Below the pieces are notes generated by a model. The model was not told where the DNA came from and made no database searches. It saw only the letters and a list, made by a program, of their open reading frames with translations. DNA of 15,365 nt from a candidate division FCPU426 bacterium. Its GTDB lineage: Bacteria > Oederibacteriota > PGYV01 > Palsa-1178. The translations under genes were made by a program, and so were the position numbers. Below are positions 1 through 6,760 of this stretch, in pieces. The stretch lies in assembly GCA_003167475.1 (NCBI GenBank), contig PMTB01000044.1, positions 1-15,365 on the forward strand. The letters are read 5' to 3'. Each line of letters begins with the position of its first letter. Positions within the stretch are counted from its first letter, which is position 1.

Positions 1-506
1 TGGTTAATCGCTGTTTTGGATATACTGTAGGAGATCTGCGGACCCATCCTGGGCACGGAAAGCTGGGATAGCCCCGAGGAGAAGTTTATAATCCTGGCTT
101 CATTTGATTTTTTCAGCAAGGGGAGCAGCTTTGAAATCATCCTGAGGGTGCCGCGCACGTTGACGTTCATGATTTTTTCGAATATATTAAGGTCTATGGT
201 CTCAATGGCGGTGCTCATGGGTTCGCCGCTGATGCCCGCGTTGTTGATGAGGATGTCAAGTTTCGGGTATTCTTTTGAGAGTGCTTCGGCGAGCGCGTCT
301 ATTTCCGGGACGTTTTCCACGTCGCATTTTTTAAATACAACATCCATTCCTCTTGCATTTAATTTTTCAACGGATTTCATTCCGGATTCTTTTTCCCTGC
401 AGGCCATGATCACTTTGGCGCCGTGAGAAGCGATCTTCTCGGACATGGCAAACCCGAGCCCGCGCGTGGCGCCGGTGATGAGCACGATTTTTCTTTTTAA
501 GTCCAT
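1..506 (-). CDS. Short-chain dehydrogenase/reductase (SDR), C-terminus cut by window edge
   Basis: NAD(P)-dependent oxidoreductase of the classical SDR family, probably cytoplasmic; the substrate cannot be told. Reading the complement from 506, the protein starts MDLKRKIVLITGATRGLG. The cofactor-binding TGxxxGxG motif lies at residues 11-18, the NNAG motif at 88-91, the conserved Asn of the NVN strand near 114, the catalytic Ser in FSSG at 142-145, and the YxxxK pair at Tyr160/Lys164. About 168 residues are visible, so some 70-90 C-terminal residues, including the substrate-binding part, lie outside the window. The start is fixed by an AAGGAGGAC ribosome-binding site (complement of 511-519) four bases upstream. 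The active-site spacing resembles carbonyl-reductase-like SDRs as well as FabG-type enzymes. The family call is firm; a more specific name is not supported. Confidence 0.93.
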   Translation of the reverse strand, partial: MDLKRKIVLITGATRGLGFAMSEKIASHGAKVIMACREKESGMKSVEKLNARGMDVVFKKCDVENVPEIDALAEALSKEYPKLDILINNAGISGEPMSTAIETIDLNIFEKIMNVNVRGTLRMISKLLPLLKKSNEARIINFSSGLSQLSVPRMGPQISYSISKTAIN

Positions 507-541
507 GAAAGTCCTCCTTAAGACGGTTTTGTTTACGGCAT

Positions 542-570
542 ATTCTAATACCGGAAAGGCCTGGTGTCAA
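542..570 (-). promoter_or_regulatory. Sigma-70-type promoter of the SDR gene
   Basis: On the minus strand a perfect -35 box TTGACA (complement of 565-570) is followed after 17 bases by TAGAAT (complement of 542-547), about 36 bases upstream of the SDR start codon. Spacing and position are those of a housekeeping promoter. Confidence 0.75.
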
Positions 571-605
571 TAAGGGCTTTAAAGTTGCTGAGATAAAAGC
601 AAGGT

Positions 606-746
606 TAAGTTATCAAGCCAAAAGCCAAAAGACAAAAGTTAAGTAAAGGCAAGGTAAATCAAAGTTTTTAAGGCTGCCTTTGTTTGCCTTCCTTAAACAC
701 TTAGCCACTTAAAAACTTAACTTTTGTCTTTTGGCTTGATAACTTA
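606..746. repeat. Inverted repeat of the AAGCCAAAAGACAAAAG family (copy 1)
   Basis: The left arm (606-644) and right arm (715-746) are reverse complements, except that the left arm carries one extra 7-base CCAAAAG unit. The roughly 70-base interior contains a second, looser inverted pair (GGCAAGG near 648 and CCTTCC near 687). The whole would fold into a long A/T-rich hairpin. It fills the middle of the 367-base gap between the divergent SDR and dcd genes; I see no gene in that gap. A clearly related element lies at 8629-8789. Confidence 0.85.
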
Positions 747-811
747 TAGCAGGCAACAAACCCCAGTTTCTTAAATTCAATATATACGCCCACGCATCAT
801 TAAAATTCCAA

Positions 812-839
812 TTGCAAAACCCGCCCAATGTATTAAAAT
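812..839 (+). promoter_or_regulatory. Possible promoter of the dCTP deaminase gene
   Basis: TTGCAA (812-817) and TAAAAT (834-839) are separated by 16 bases, about 35 bases before the dcd start codon. The boxes are imperfect, so this is a plausible rather than firm assignment. Confidence 0.4.
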
Positions 840-873
840 AAACACATGTAAAAAACTAAAATCGAGGTGACTT

Positions 874-1431
874 ATGGGTGTAATGAGCGACGGATGGATC
901 ATAAAGCAGGCAAAAAAGGGTATGATAGCGCCTTTTGAATCGAGTCAGGTGGGCAAGGGCGTCATATCTTTCGGCGTGGGTTCGTACGGTTATGATATGA
1001 GGATAGCCGATGAGTTCAAGATATTCAAGCCCGAATCCGTGCAGTTCGCGGACCCCAAGGATTTCAATGAATCGCACTTTACGGAATTTAAGGGCCCGGT
1101 TTGCGTAATACCGCCGAACTCTTACGTGCTGGCGCGGTCAATGGAATATTTCAAGATACCGCGCGATATACTCACAATAACATACGGCAAGTCCACCTAC
1201 GCCAGGAGCGGCGTGCTGGTCAATGTGACGCCTTTTGAACCCGAATGGGAAGGCTATGTTACCATATCCATCGCCAACCTGACAACAAAGCCGGCCAAGC
1301 TGTACGCGAACGAAGGCATAGCGCAGGTCATATTCCTAAAAGCCGAACAAATATGCAAGACATCGTACGCGGACAAGAAGGGCAAGTACCAGGCTCAGAA
1401 AAACATAACAATTGCCAAAATAAATAAATAA
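874..1431 (+). CDS. dcd: dCTP deaminase (Dcd) family protein with Ser at the catalytic Glu position
   Basis: Member of the dCTP deaminase/dUTPase fold family. Dcd normally converts dCTP to dUTP for thymidylate synthesis in the cytoplasm. The 185-residue length suits the family (about 190). Visible signatures are SSYGYD-like GSYGYDMR (36-43), GKSTYAR (105-111) with the Ser and Arg that contact the nucleotide, VNVTPFEPEWEG (116-127), YANEGIAQV (144-152) and the C-terminal GKYQ (170-173). The segment after WEG reads YVTISIAN, whereas family members have VTLE or VTIE followed by the SN-type end; the Glu that activates water (E138 in the E. coli enzyme) is therefore Ser132 here. The codon is a plain TCC with intact reading frame. 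Start at 874 follows a GAGGTGA site and aligns with the usual MGI..D.WI beginning. Deaminase activity is doubtful; a dUTPase-like or nucleotide-binding role is possible. Confidence 0.92.
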   Translation: MGVMSDGWIIKQAKKGMIAPFESSQVGKGVISFGVGSYGYDMRIADEFKIFKPESVQFADPKDFNESHFTEFKGPVCVIPPNSYVLARSMEYFKIPRDILTITYGKSTYARSGVLVNVTPFEPEWEGYVTISIANLTTKPAKLYANEGIAQVIFLKAEQICKTSYADKKGKYQAQKNITIAKINK

Positions 1432-1706
1432 CAGGGGACAAAAGACGGGTTTATACTGCGCTTCAAAGCGGGGAAATATTAAATATAGTGCCGTTTGCGG
1501 GAGTTGTTTGCGTAGTCGCTGGGGTCGTGCTACTGGCGTAGAAAGTAGGCTGTCATTGCGAGGAGGCGCACCCGTTTTATGCCGACGAAGCAATCCCTGT
1601 TCCACGATAAGCTCTTAGGTCGGATTTGAATTAGACCAGATTGCCGTGTACCACTCGCGCAAGCTCGGGTACATGGTAGACCTTCGTCGCGGAAAGTCGC
1701 GCCCTG

Positions 1707-1825
1707 GTTCGACAGGCTCACCACCCTGAGCTTGTCGAAGGGCTGTCCTTTCTTCCTGCCGTCCTGCGCCGCCTCACGAAGAAGGGCAGTCCTTCGACAA
1801 GCTCAGGATAGTGAGCCGGTCGAAC
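1707..1825. repeat. Nested TTCGACAAGCTCAG-type palindromic element
   Basis: Two imperfect hairpins, TTCGACAGGCTCA/TGAGCTTGTCGAA (1708-1739) and TTCGACAAGCTCA/TGAGCCGGTCGAA (1793-1824), are themselves in inverted orientation to each other. Their outer 40-base segments (1707-1748 and 1784-1825) match as reverse complements with few differences. TTCGACAAGCTCAG palindromes are a commonly seen type of bacterial interspersed repeat. This one sits inside the larger CATTGCGAGGAG element. Confidence 0.8.
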
Positions 1826-1827
1826 TA

Positions 1828-1894
1828 CAATCTCTGTACTTTTGTGGGAAGTCGGTCTTTAAGGCTTATCGGTGGAACTGAGATTGCTTCGTCG
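1828..1894 (+). repeat. 67-base direct repeat, copy 1
   Basis: This segment, starting CAATCTCTGTACTTTTGTGG, matches 2796-2862 at 65 of 67 positions and in the same orientation. It is the inner half plus part of the right arm of the CATTGCGAGGAG element, so copies 1 and 2 descend from one recent ancestor. Confidence 0.9.
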
Positions 1895-1965
1895 GCAAAA
1901 TACAGGATCGCCTCCTCGCAATGACAACGCAACATATTTATTAAAACAAGAAAGGGAGTGTCTTT

Positions 1966-2721
1966 ATGGGTTGGGTAGCGTTGTTTTCAAACAAGTTGTT
2001 CTGGTTCCTTGGCACCGCTTTCTGGGTCTGGATGCTTATCGACTGCGTTATGAACGAACCCAACAGGTTCTTATGGCTCTGGATCATTTTTGTCGGCAAT
2101 GTCCTGGGCGCGTTGGCCTACTTTGTCATCCGCAAGGCGCCCGTAATGAGGTACAACTCATCGCCGTTATTCGCCAGGATAACCCGCGGCGGGGAAGTGG
2201 CGCGCGCCGAGGCTGATGTTATGAACATAGGCAACGCGTATCATTATATAAAACTCGGTGAATTATACCTGGAAACAGGGAACAATACAAAGGCAGGCGC
2301 GGCTTTCACGACGGCCCTTGAAAAAGATCCGGCTGATATCACGGCTTTATGGGGTTCAGCACAGGCTGATGTAAAAAATAAGGAATACGCGTCGGCAGTG
2401 CCGAAGCTCGAAAAGATACTTAAGCAGGATTTTGACTACAAGTACGGTGAAGCGTCACTGCTTTACGGCAAGGCGTTGTTTGAACTCAAAGAAACGGCCA
2501 AAGCAAAAAAACACCTCTTAAAACACCTGGACAAATGGTCCCCGCCCGAGGCTAAATATATGATTGGCTCATTGCTGGCGGATGAGGGTAAAAATCAGGA
2601 AGCGCACGATATGCTGAACTCGGCCATACAGGAAATGAAAGGCGCGCCGGCATACTACAGGGCAAAGAACAGGAAGTGGATGTGGGCCATAAGGCTGCTT
2701 ATGGCGAGGGTGGGGAAGTAG
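1966..2721 (+). CDS. Membrane-anchored TPR protein with PLDc_N-like N-terminal domain
   Basis: Protein of 251 residues, specific function unknown. The N-terminus holds two hydrophobic segments (about 9-29 and 35-55) joined by a short DCVMNEPNR loop. This W..ML..C....EP pattern is typical of the phospholipase D-nuclease N-terminal (PLDc_N) membrane domain, but no phospholipase catalytic HKD motif follows. From about residue 86 the protein is helical with TPR-like repeats: YHYIKLGELYLETGNNTKA (93-111), ADITALWGSAQADVKNKEYA (123-142), EASLLYGKALFELKETAKA (162-180) and AKYMIGSLLADEGKNQEA (196-213). The soluble TPR part probably scaffolds a partner near the inner membrane. Start follows AAGGGAGTG. 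The gene stands alone between two repeat elements, so neighbours give no clue. Confidence 0.85.
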   Translation: MGWVALFSNKLFWFLGTAFWVWMLIDCVMNEPNRFLWLWIIFVGNVLGALAYFVIRKAPVMRYNSSPLFARITRGGEVARAEADVMNIGNAYHYIKLGELYLETGNNTKAGAAFTTALEKDPADITALWGSAQADVKNKEYASAVPKLEKILKQDFDYKYGEASLLYGKALFELKETAKAKKHLLKHLDKWSPPEAKYMIGSLLADEGKNQEAHDMLNSAIQEMKGAPAYYRAKNRKWMWAIRLLMARVGK

Positions 2722-2760
2722 GCGGCATTGCGGAGTTCGGATTGTAGGTTGTGTTATGTT

Positions 2761-2893
2761 TGTCATTGCGAGGAGCGAGAATTTCAGCGACGAAGCAATC
2801 TCTGTACTTTTGTGGAAAGTCGGTCTTTAGGGCTTATCGGTGGAACTGAGATTGCTTCGTCGCATAACACAAAATCGCTCCTCGCAATGACGG
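2761..2893. repeat. CATTGCGAGGAG-type inverted-repeat element (copy 2, compact)
   Basis: Left arm GTCATTGCGAGGAGCGA (2762) runs to GACGAAGCAATCTC (ending 2802). The right arm GAGATTGCTTCGTCG (2848) runs to TCGCTCCTCGCAATGAC (ending 2891). The arms are inverted with a short divergent segment inside each. At about 133 bases this looks like the basic unit from which copy 1 was expanded. It lies between the TPR and GH57 genes, and an apparent 70-codon reading frame across it is an artefact of the repeat. Confidence 0.9.
2796..2862 (+). repeat. 67-base direct repeat, copy 2
   Basis: Same orientation as 1828-1894 and identical at 65 of 67 positions. With the TPR gene between them, the two copies could recombine and delete about 970 bases. 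Confidence 0.9.
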
Positions 2894-2956
2894 CCAACGT
2901 TAAATCCAAGCCGATAACAAAACACGACAAAACACAATAAGATACCCAAAAAAACA

Positions 2957-2986
2957 TTGCCAAATACTCAAAATCTATATTATAAT
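2957..2986 (+). promoter_or_regulatory. Promoter of the GH57 gene
   Basis: TTGCCA (2957-2962) and a perfect TATAAT (2981-2986) are separated by 18 bases, about 30 bases before the GH57 start codon. Confidence 0.7.
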
Positions 2987-3015
2987 CATTTGATACAAAC
3001 GCTTAAAGGAGACCT

Positions 3016-5157
3016 ATGAAACAGCCTTTGCAGGTGACTTTTTTATGGCATATGCACCAGCCTTACTATAAGAACATAGAGACCGACAAGTTCATACTTC
3101 CATGGGTCAGGCTCCATGCGGTCAAGGATTACTACGACATGGCGGCCATTTTGGATAAATACCCGAAAATAAAACAGAATTTCAATCTTGTCCCTTCCTT
3201 GCTCCTTCAGATTGAGGAGTATTTAAGCGGAACCACGGATATTTTTATGGACATGTCCTTAAAACCGGCTGAGGCGCTCAGTGAAGAAGAGCGCATATTT
3301 GTGATATTCAACTTCTTTATGGCCAACTGGGAGACCATGATATTCCCGTACCCGCGGTATTCCTATTTGCTGAAAAAGCGCGGTGAAAATTCGCACCCGG
3401 ACGAGATAAAAAAGATACACAATCTTTTCACGCTCGATGAGATCCGCGACCTGCAGATGTGGTTCAACCTCACGTGGATCGACCCGATGTTCCTGGAGAT
3501 GTATCCGGAGCTTAACAGGCTCAAAAAAAAGGGGGAGAACTTCACCGAAGAGGAAAAAACATATGTAATAAACTCCCACCTGGAAATAATGAAGCTTATA
3601 ATCCCGAAGTACAGGGAAATGCAGGAAAAGGGGCGCATAGAGATATCCACCACGCCTTTTTACCATCCCATACTCCCGCTTATATGCAATACTGACACGG
3701 CAAAGGTCTGTATGCCCGGAATACCTCTTGATTTTAATTTCTCGCACCCCGAAGACGCTGACATGCAGGTTAAAAAGGCGGTTGATTATTACAGGGAAAA
3801 ATTCGGTGTTGCCCCGGAAGGCATGTGGCCTTCGGAAGGCTCGGTTTCTCCCGAAGTCATTGGCATACTCGCAAGGAATAATATCAAATGGGCGGCAACA
3901 GACGAGGAAATACTCAAGGAATCATTGGCCTCGGACGGTGTAAGGCACGGCAAGGATACAATTTACAAGCCGTATACGGTAAATACCCCCGAGGGTACTG
4001 TGAGTATGGTTTTTCGCAACCATTATTTGTCGGACCTTATAGGCTTCACTTACCAGGGATGGAACGCCAAAGAGGCGGCGGATCATTTTATCAAGGAACT
4101 TTATAATATCAAAAACAGCCTCGATGATAAAGCGCACGCCGTGAACGTAATACTTGACGGCGAGAATTGCTGGGAATACTACGCCAATGACGGCCATGAT
4201 TTTCTGGATGAGCTCTACACGGCGCTTTCTTCCAATGATGATTTTGAGACCGTCACGATAAATGAGCTTACAAAAAATTTCCCGGACAAACCGGAAATAA
4301 AAAAACTTTTTTCAGGCTCCTGGATAAACCATGACTTTTACATTTGGATAGGGCACGAAGACGACCGCACCTCGTGGAAACTTCTGAAAAAAGTCCGCGA
4401 AGACCTCGCGTGCTGGCAGGAATCGCACGGCAATGAAAAAGAAAAGCTTTCACGCGCCTGGGAATCGGTTTACACGGCCGAAGGGAGCGACTGGAACTGG
4501 TGGTACGGCGACGACCATTCCTCAAAAAATGACACGGAGTTTGACAATCTTTACAGGCTGCACCTGATAAACGTTTATAAGATCATAGGCGAAACAGTGC
4601 CTGACCAGCTTTATGTGCCCATATCAAAAGCCGTATCTTCCTTTGAAATTTCCCCGACAATGTTCATCACGCCGGATATAGACGGCATGGATACGCATTT
4701 TTACGAATGGAAAGGCGCGGGCATAGTTGACCTGTCAAAAGAAGGCGGGGCCATGCATAAGGTCTCAAAAATGACGCTGAAGCTTCATTACGGATTTGAC
4801 TTAAGGGCGCTTTATTTCAGGATTGACATGGCGCAGAAGGTGAAAAACGTCAAGGGGCTTTCGGTGGAGGTACGGCTGACGGACGGCATTAACACGGGCA
4901 CGGTAAAATTCATCCCGGCAACCGGCGCAAAAGAGACGCATAACGTGCGCAAAGACGGCATATGCTTCAGCGTAAACGACATATTCGAAGCCGCGATACC
5001 TTTTGATTCGCTCGGGGTGATCAAGGAAAACAAGGAAGTGACGTTCCTGGTGTTTTTATATATAGACGGAGTGGAAAAGGAAAAAGTCCCGGAAAAAGGC
5101 GTAATAAGGATACAACTGCCGGATGAGTATTTTGAACTGTACAACTGGAAGGTTTAA
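3016..5157 (+). CDS. Glycoside hydrolase family 57 protein (alpha-amylase/glucanotransferase type)
   Basis: Retaining enzyme expected to cleave or transfer alpha-glucan chains. With no signal peptide it should be cytoplasmic, acting on glycogen or imported maltodextrin. All five GH57 conserved regions can be picked out: WHMHQPYY (11-18), GRIEISTTPFYHPIL (206-220), PEGMWPSEGSVSPE (267-280) with Glu274 as likely nucleophile, VILDGENCWEYY (378-389) with Asp381 as likely acid/base, and the late SGSWINHDFYIWIGHEDDRT-like segment (433-452). WNWWYGDDHSS (494-503) is also seen in amylase-type GH57 proteins. Residues from about 545 to 711 look like a C-terminal beta-sandwich. The 713-residue length is usual for this branch. 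AAAGGAGACCT precedes the start. It stands alone with its own promoter; no other glycogen gene is in view. Exact specificity is not decidable from sequence. Confidence 0.92.
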   Translation: MKQPLQVTFLWHMHQPYYKNIETDKFILPWVRLHAVKDYYDMAAILDKYPKIKQNFNLVPSLLLQIEEYLSGTTDIFMDMSLKPAEALSEEERIFVIFNFFMANWETMIFPYPRYSYLLKKRGENSHPDEIKKIHNLFTLDEIRDLQMWFNLTWIDPMFLEMYPELNRLKKKGENFTEEEKTYVINSHLEIMKLIIPKYREMQEKGRIEISTTPFYHPILPLICNTDTAKVCMPGIPLDFNFSHPEDADMQVKKAVDYYREKFGVAPEGMWPSEGSVSPEVIGILARNNIKWAATDEEILKESLASDGVRHGKDTIYKPYTVNTPEGTVSMVFRNHYLSDLIGFTYQGWNAKEAADHFIKELYNIKNSLDDKAHAVNVILDGENCWEYYANDGHDFLDELYTALSSNDDFETVTINELTKNFPDKPEIKKLFSGSWINHDFYIWIGHEDDRTSWKLLKKVREDLACWQESHGNEKEKLSRAWESVYTAEGSDWNWWYGDDHSSKNDTEFDNLYRLHLINVYKIIGETVPDQLYVPISKAVSSFEISPTMFITPDIDGMDTHFYEWKGAGIVDLSKEGGAMHKVSKMTLKLHYGFDLRALYFRIDMAQKVKNVKGLSVEVRLTDGINTGTVKFIPATGAKETHNVRKDGICFSVNDIFEAAIPFDSLGVIKENKEVTFLVFLYIDGVEKEKVPEKGVIRIQLPDEYFELYNWKV

Positions 5158-5180
5158 GGCGGAGAAGGCGGATAAAGGCA

Positions 5181-5232
5181 GTTTTGAGTTCTAAGTTTTA
5201 AGATGTAATCTTAAAACTCTAAACTTCAAACT
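5181..5232. repeat. A/T-rich inverted repeat between GH57 and purD
   Basis: AGTTTTAAGAT (5194-5204) and ATCTTAAAACT (5208-5218) form a perfect 11-pair stem with a 3-base loop, extended outward with mismatches (GTTTTGAGTT against AACTTCAAAC). There is no run of T directly after the stem, so it is a poor terminator. Its composition resembles the arms of the repeats at 606-746 and 8629-8789. Confidence 0.6.
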
Positions 5233-5271
5233 TGTCTCTAAAACTTGTACTTAAAAAAATCCGGAGGTTTT

Positions 5272-6543
5272 ATGGACATACTTGTAATAGGCAGCGGAGG
5301 CCGTGAGAGCGCTATATGCTGGAGCGTGGCAAAATCAAAAAGTGCAGGGCGCATATATTGCGCGCCGGGAAACCCCGGAACTTCAAAATACGCCGGAAGC
5401 GTTGATTTAAAAGCCGACGACATAAAGGGGCTGCTTAAATTTGCCAAGGAAAAGAAAATAGGTATGACCATCGTGGGCCCGGAAGCGCCGCTTGTGGCGG
5501 GCATAGTGGATGTTTTTGAGGCCGAGGGTCTTAAGATATTCGGGCCGAATAAGGCCGCTTCGCAGATGGAAGGCAGCAAGGCTTTTACCAAGAACCTGTT
5601 AAAAAAATATAAAATACCGACCGCTGATTTTGGCGAGTTTGACGACAGTCTTGGCGCCATGAACTATATACGCGCCAATAAAAAATATCCCGTTGTAATA
5701 AAGGCCGACGGTCTTGCGGCCGGCAAAGGCGTGATAATAGCCGCCAACGAATCCGAAGCCCTTAATGCCGTAAAGGACATCATGGATAACAGGGTTTTTG
5801 GGCCGGCGGGCAGCAAGGTTGTTATAGAGGAATTCCTGTTTGGACAGGAAGCGAGCATACTTGCTTTTACCGACGGGGAGACAGTGCTTGCGCTTCCTCC
5901 GTCACAGGACCATAAGCGCATATTCGACGATGACAAGGGACCGAATACCGGCGGCATGGGAGCGTATGCGCCGGCCCCGCTCATAACCCCGCTCATGGCG
6001 GAAAAGATAAAGAGCGAGATATTGCTGCCGACCGTAGCGGCTTTGAAAAGTGAGGGAATAACGTACAAGGGGATATTATACGCCGGCATTATGATGACAA
6101 AAAACGGCCCCAAAGTGCTTGAGTATAATGTGCGTTTTGGCGACCCTGAAACCCAGGCCGTACTGCCGCTACTCAGGACCGATCTGGTGGAACTTTGTCT
6201 GGCCTGCGCGAAGGGTACTCTTAGCTTTATGAAACTGGAAATTGATGAAAAGGCCGCCATAACCGTTGTTTTGGCTTCAAAAGGCTATCCGGGGAATTAT
6301 GAAAACGGTTTTGAAATAAAAGGGCTTGATGCCTTTGACGGCATGAAGGATTTATTTGTGTTCCACGCCGGTACGGCCCGCAAGGACAACAGGGTGGTGA
6401 CAGCCGGCGGACGGGTCCTCGATGTAACCGCGGTTGCAAAAGACATCAGGACCGCCATAGACCTGGTTTACAAAAATATAGACAAAGTGTATTTTGAGGG
6501 AGTATACTATAGGAAAGATGTGGGTAGGAAGGCTTTGATATAG
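5272..6543 (+). CDS. purD: Phosphoribosylamine--glycine ligase (GAR synthetase)
   Basis: Second step of de novo purine synthesis: phosphoribosylamine plus glycine plus ATP gives glycinamide ribonucleotide. The 423-residue length matches bacterial PurD (about 430). Seen in order: N-terminal MDILVIGSGGRESAI (1-15), the CAPGNPGTS segment (30-38), VGPEAPLVAGIVD (68-80), ATP-grasp KADGLAAGKGV (144-154), VIEEFLFGQEAS (184-195), SQDHKR (211-216) with PNTGGMGAYAP (224-234), and the metal-binding YNVRFGDPETQ (285-295). A longer frame upstream from a TTG at 5245 exists, but the GGAGG at 5263-5267 and the conserved MDILVIGSGG beginning fix the start at 5272. purE lies downstream beyond a repeat element; the two may or may not share a transcript. 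Confidence 0.97.
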   Translation: MDILVIGSGGRESAICWSVAKSKSAGRIYCAPGNPGTSKYAGSVDLKADDIKGLLKFAKEKKIGMTIVGPEAPLVAGIVDVFEAEGLKIFGPNKAASQMEGSKAFTKNLLKKYKIPTADFGEFDDSLGAMNYIRANKKYPVVIKADGLAAGKGVIIAANESEALNAVKDIMDNRVFGPAGSKVVIEEFLFGQEASILAFTDGETVLALPPSQDHKRIFDDDKGPNTGGMGAYAPAPLITPLMAEKIKSEILLPTVAALKSEGITYKGILYAGIMMTKNGPKVLEYNVRFGDPETQAVLPLLRTDLVELCLACAKGTLSFMKLEIDEKAAITVVLASKGYPGNYENGFEIKGLDAFDGMKDLFVFHAGTARKDNRVVTAGGRVLDVTAVAKDIRTAIDLVYKNIDKVYFEGVYYRKDVGRKALI

Positions 6544-6552
6544 ATGGCCGTC

Positions 6553-6721
6553 CGTCATTGCGAGGAGAGTGTATTTCCGCGACGAAGCAATCGGGTTTAA
6601 TTCAAAGCCATAGGACCTGTTTTTTTTCCTTTTTCAAGCAATAAAGAAATAGGGGCGCTCCGCAGGCTTTGATTGAAACCAGATTGCTTCGTCGCGGAAA
6701 TACACGCTCCTCGCAATGACG
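6553..6721. repeat. CATTGCGAGGAG-type inverted-repeat element (copy 3)
   Basis: The arms 6553-6592 and 6682-6721 are reverse complements at 39 of 40 positions. The roughly 90-base interior (ending TTTGATTGAAACCA) shares pieces with the mosaic part of copy 1 but not with copy 2. The near-perfect arms suggest recent movement or strong maintenance. It separates purD from purE, and an apparent 84-codon minus-strand frame across it is not a gene. Confidence 0.9.
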
Positions 6722-6760
6722 TTAAGTACGATTTTTTTTTACTCTTAAGGAGGCCTTTTA

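Larger units (their letters stand above)
1553..1927. repeat. Composite CATTGCGAGGAG-type inverted-repeat element (copy 1, with nested insertion)
   Basis: Outer arms GTCATTGCGAGGAGGCG (from 1554) and CGCCTCCTCGCAATGAC (ending 1925) are inverted, each followed inward by a GACGAAGCAAT-type segment (1588-1598 and 1884-1894). The interior is a mosaic: a stretch resembling the interior of the 6553-6721 element (ACCAGATTGC near 1636, CTTCGTCGCGGA near 1682) interrupted by about 35 bases, then a nested inverted element at 1707-1825. The right portion (1828-1894) is nearly identical to 2796-2862. The element fills most of the 534-base gap between dcd and the TPR gene. The remaining 120 bases after dcd show no gene. 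Confidence 0.85.

Noticed and set aside
606..746. Possible CRISPR-like array from the recurring CCAAAAG words
   Set aside because: Units are 7 bases, adjacent rather than spaced, and arranged as one inverted pair; there are no regular spacers and no cas genes.
1432..1552. Possible short gene or RNA directly after dcd
   Set aside because: No reading frame with a start signal and no convincing extended stem; only a short GCGCTTCAAAGCG hairpin is visible.
2728..2940. Small plus-strand open frame of about 70 codons
   Set aside because: It runs across the CATTGCGAGGAG inverted repeat; the translation (CHCEE, LLAMT) is the usual artefact of such elements, with no ribosome-binding site or family similarity.
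3259..3747. 162-codon open frame antisense to the GH57 gene
   Set aside because: Its codons are the mirror of a well-supported GH57 coding sequence with intact motifs; nothing in the translation resembles a protein family.
5181..5232. Terminator after the GH57 gene
   Set aside because: The stem is A/T-rich and not followed by a T run, so I list it only as an inverted repeat.
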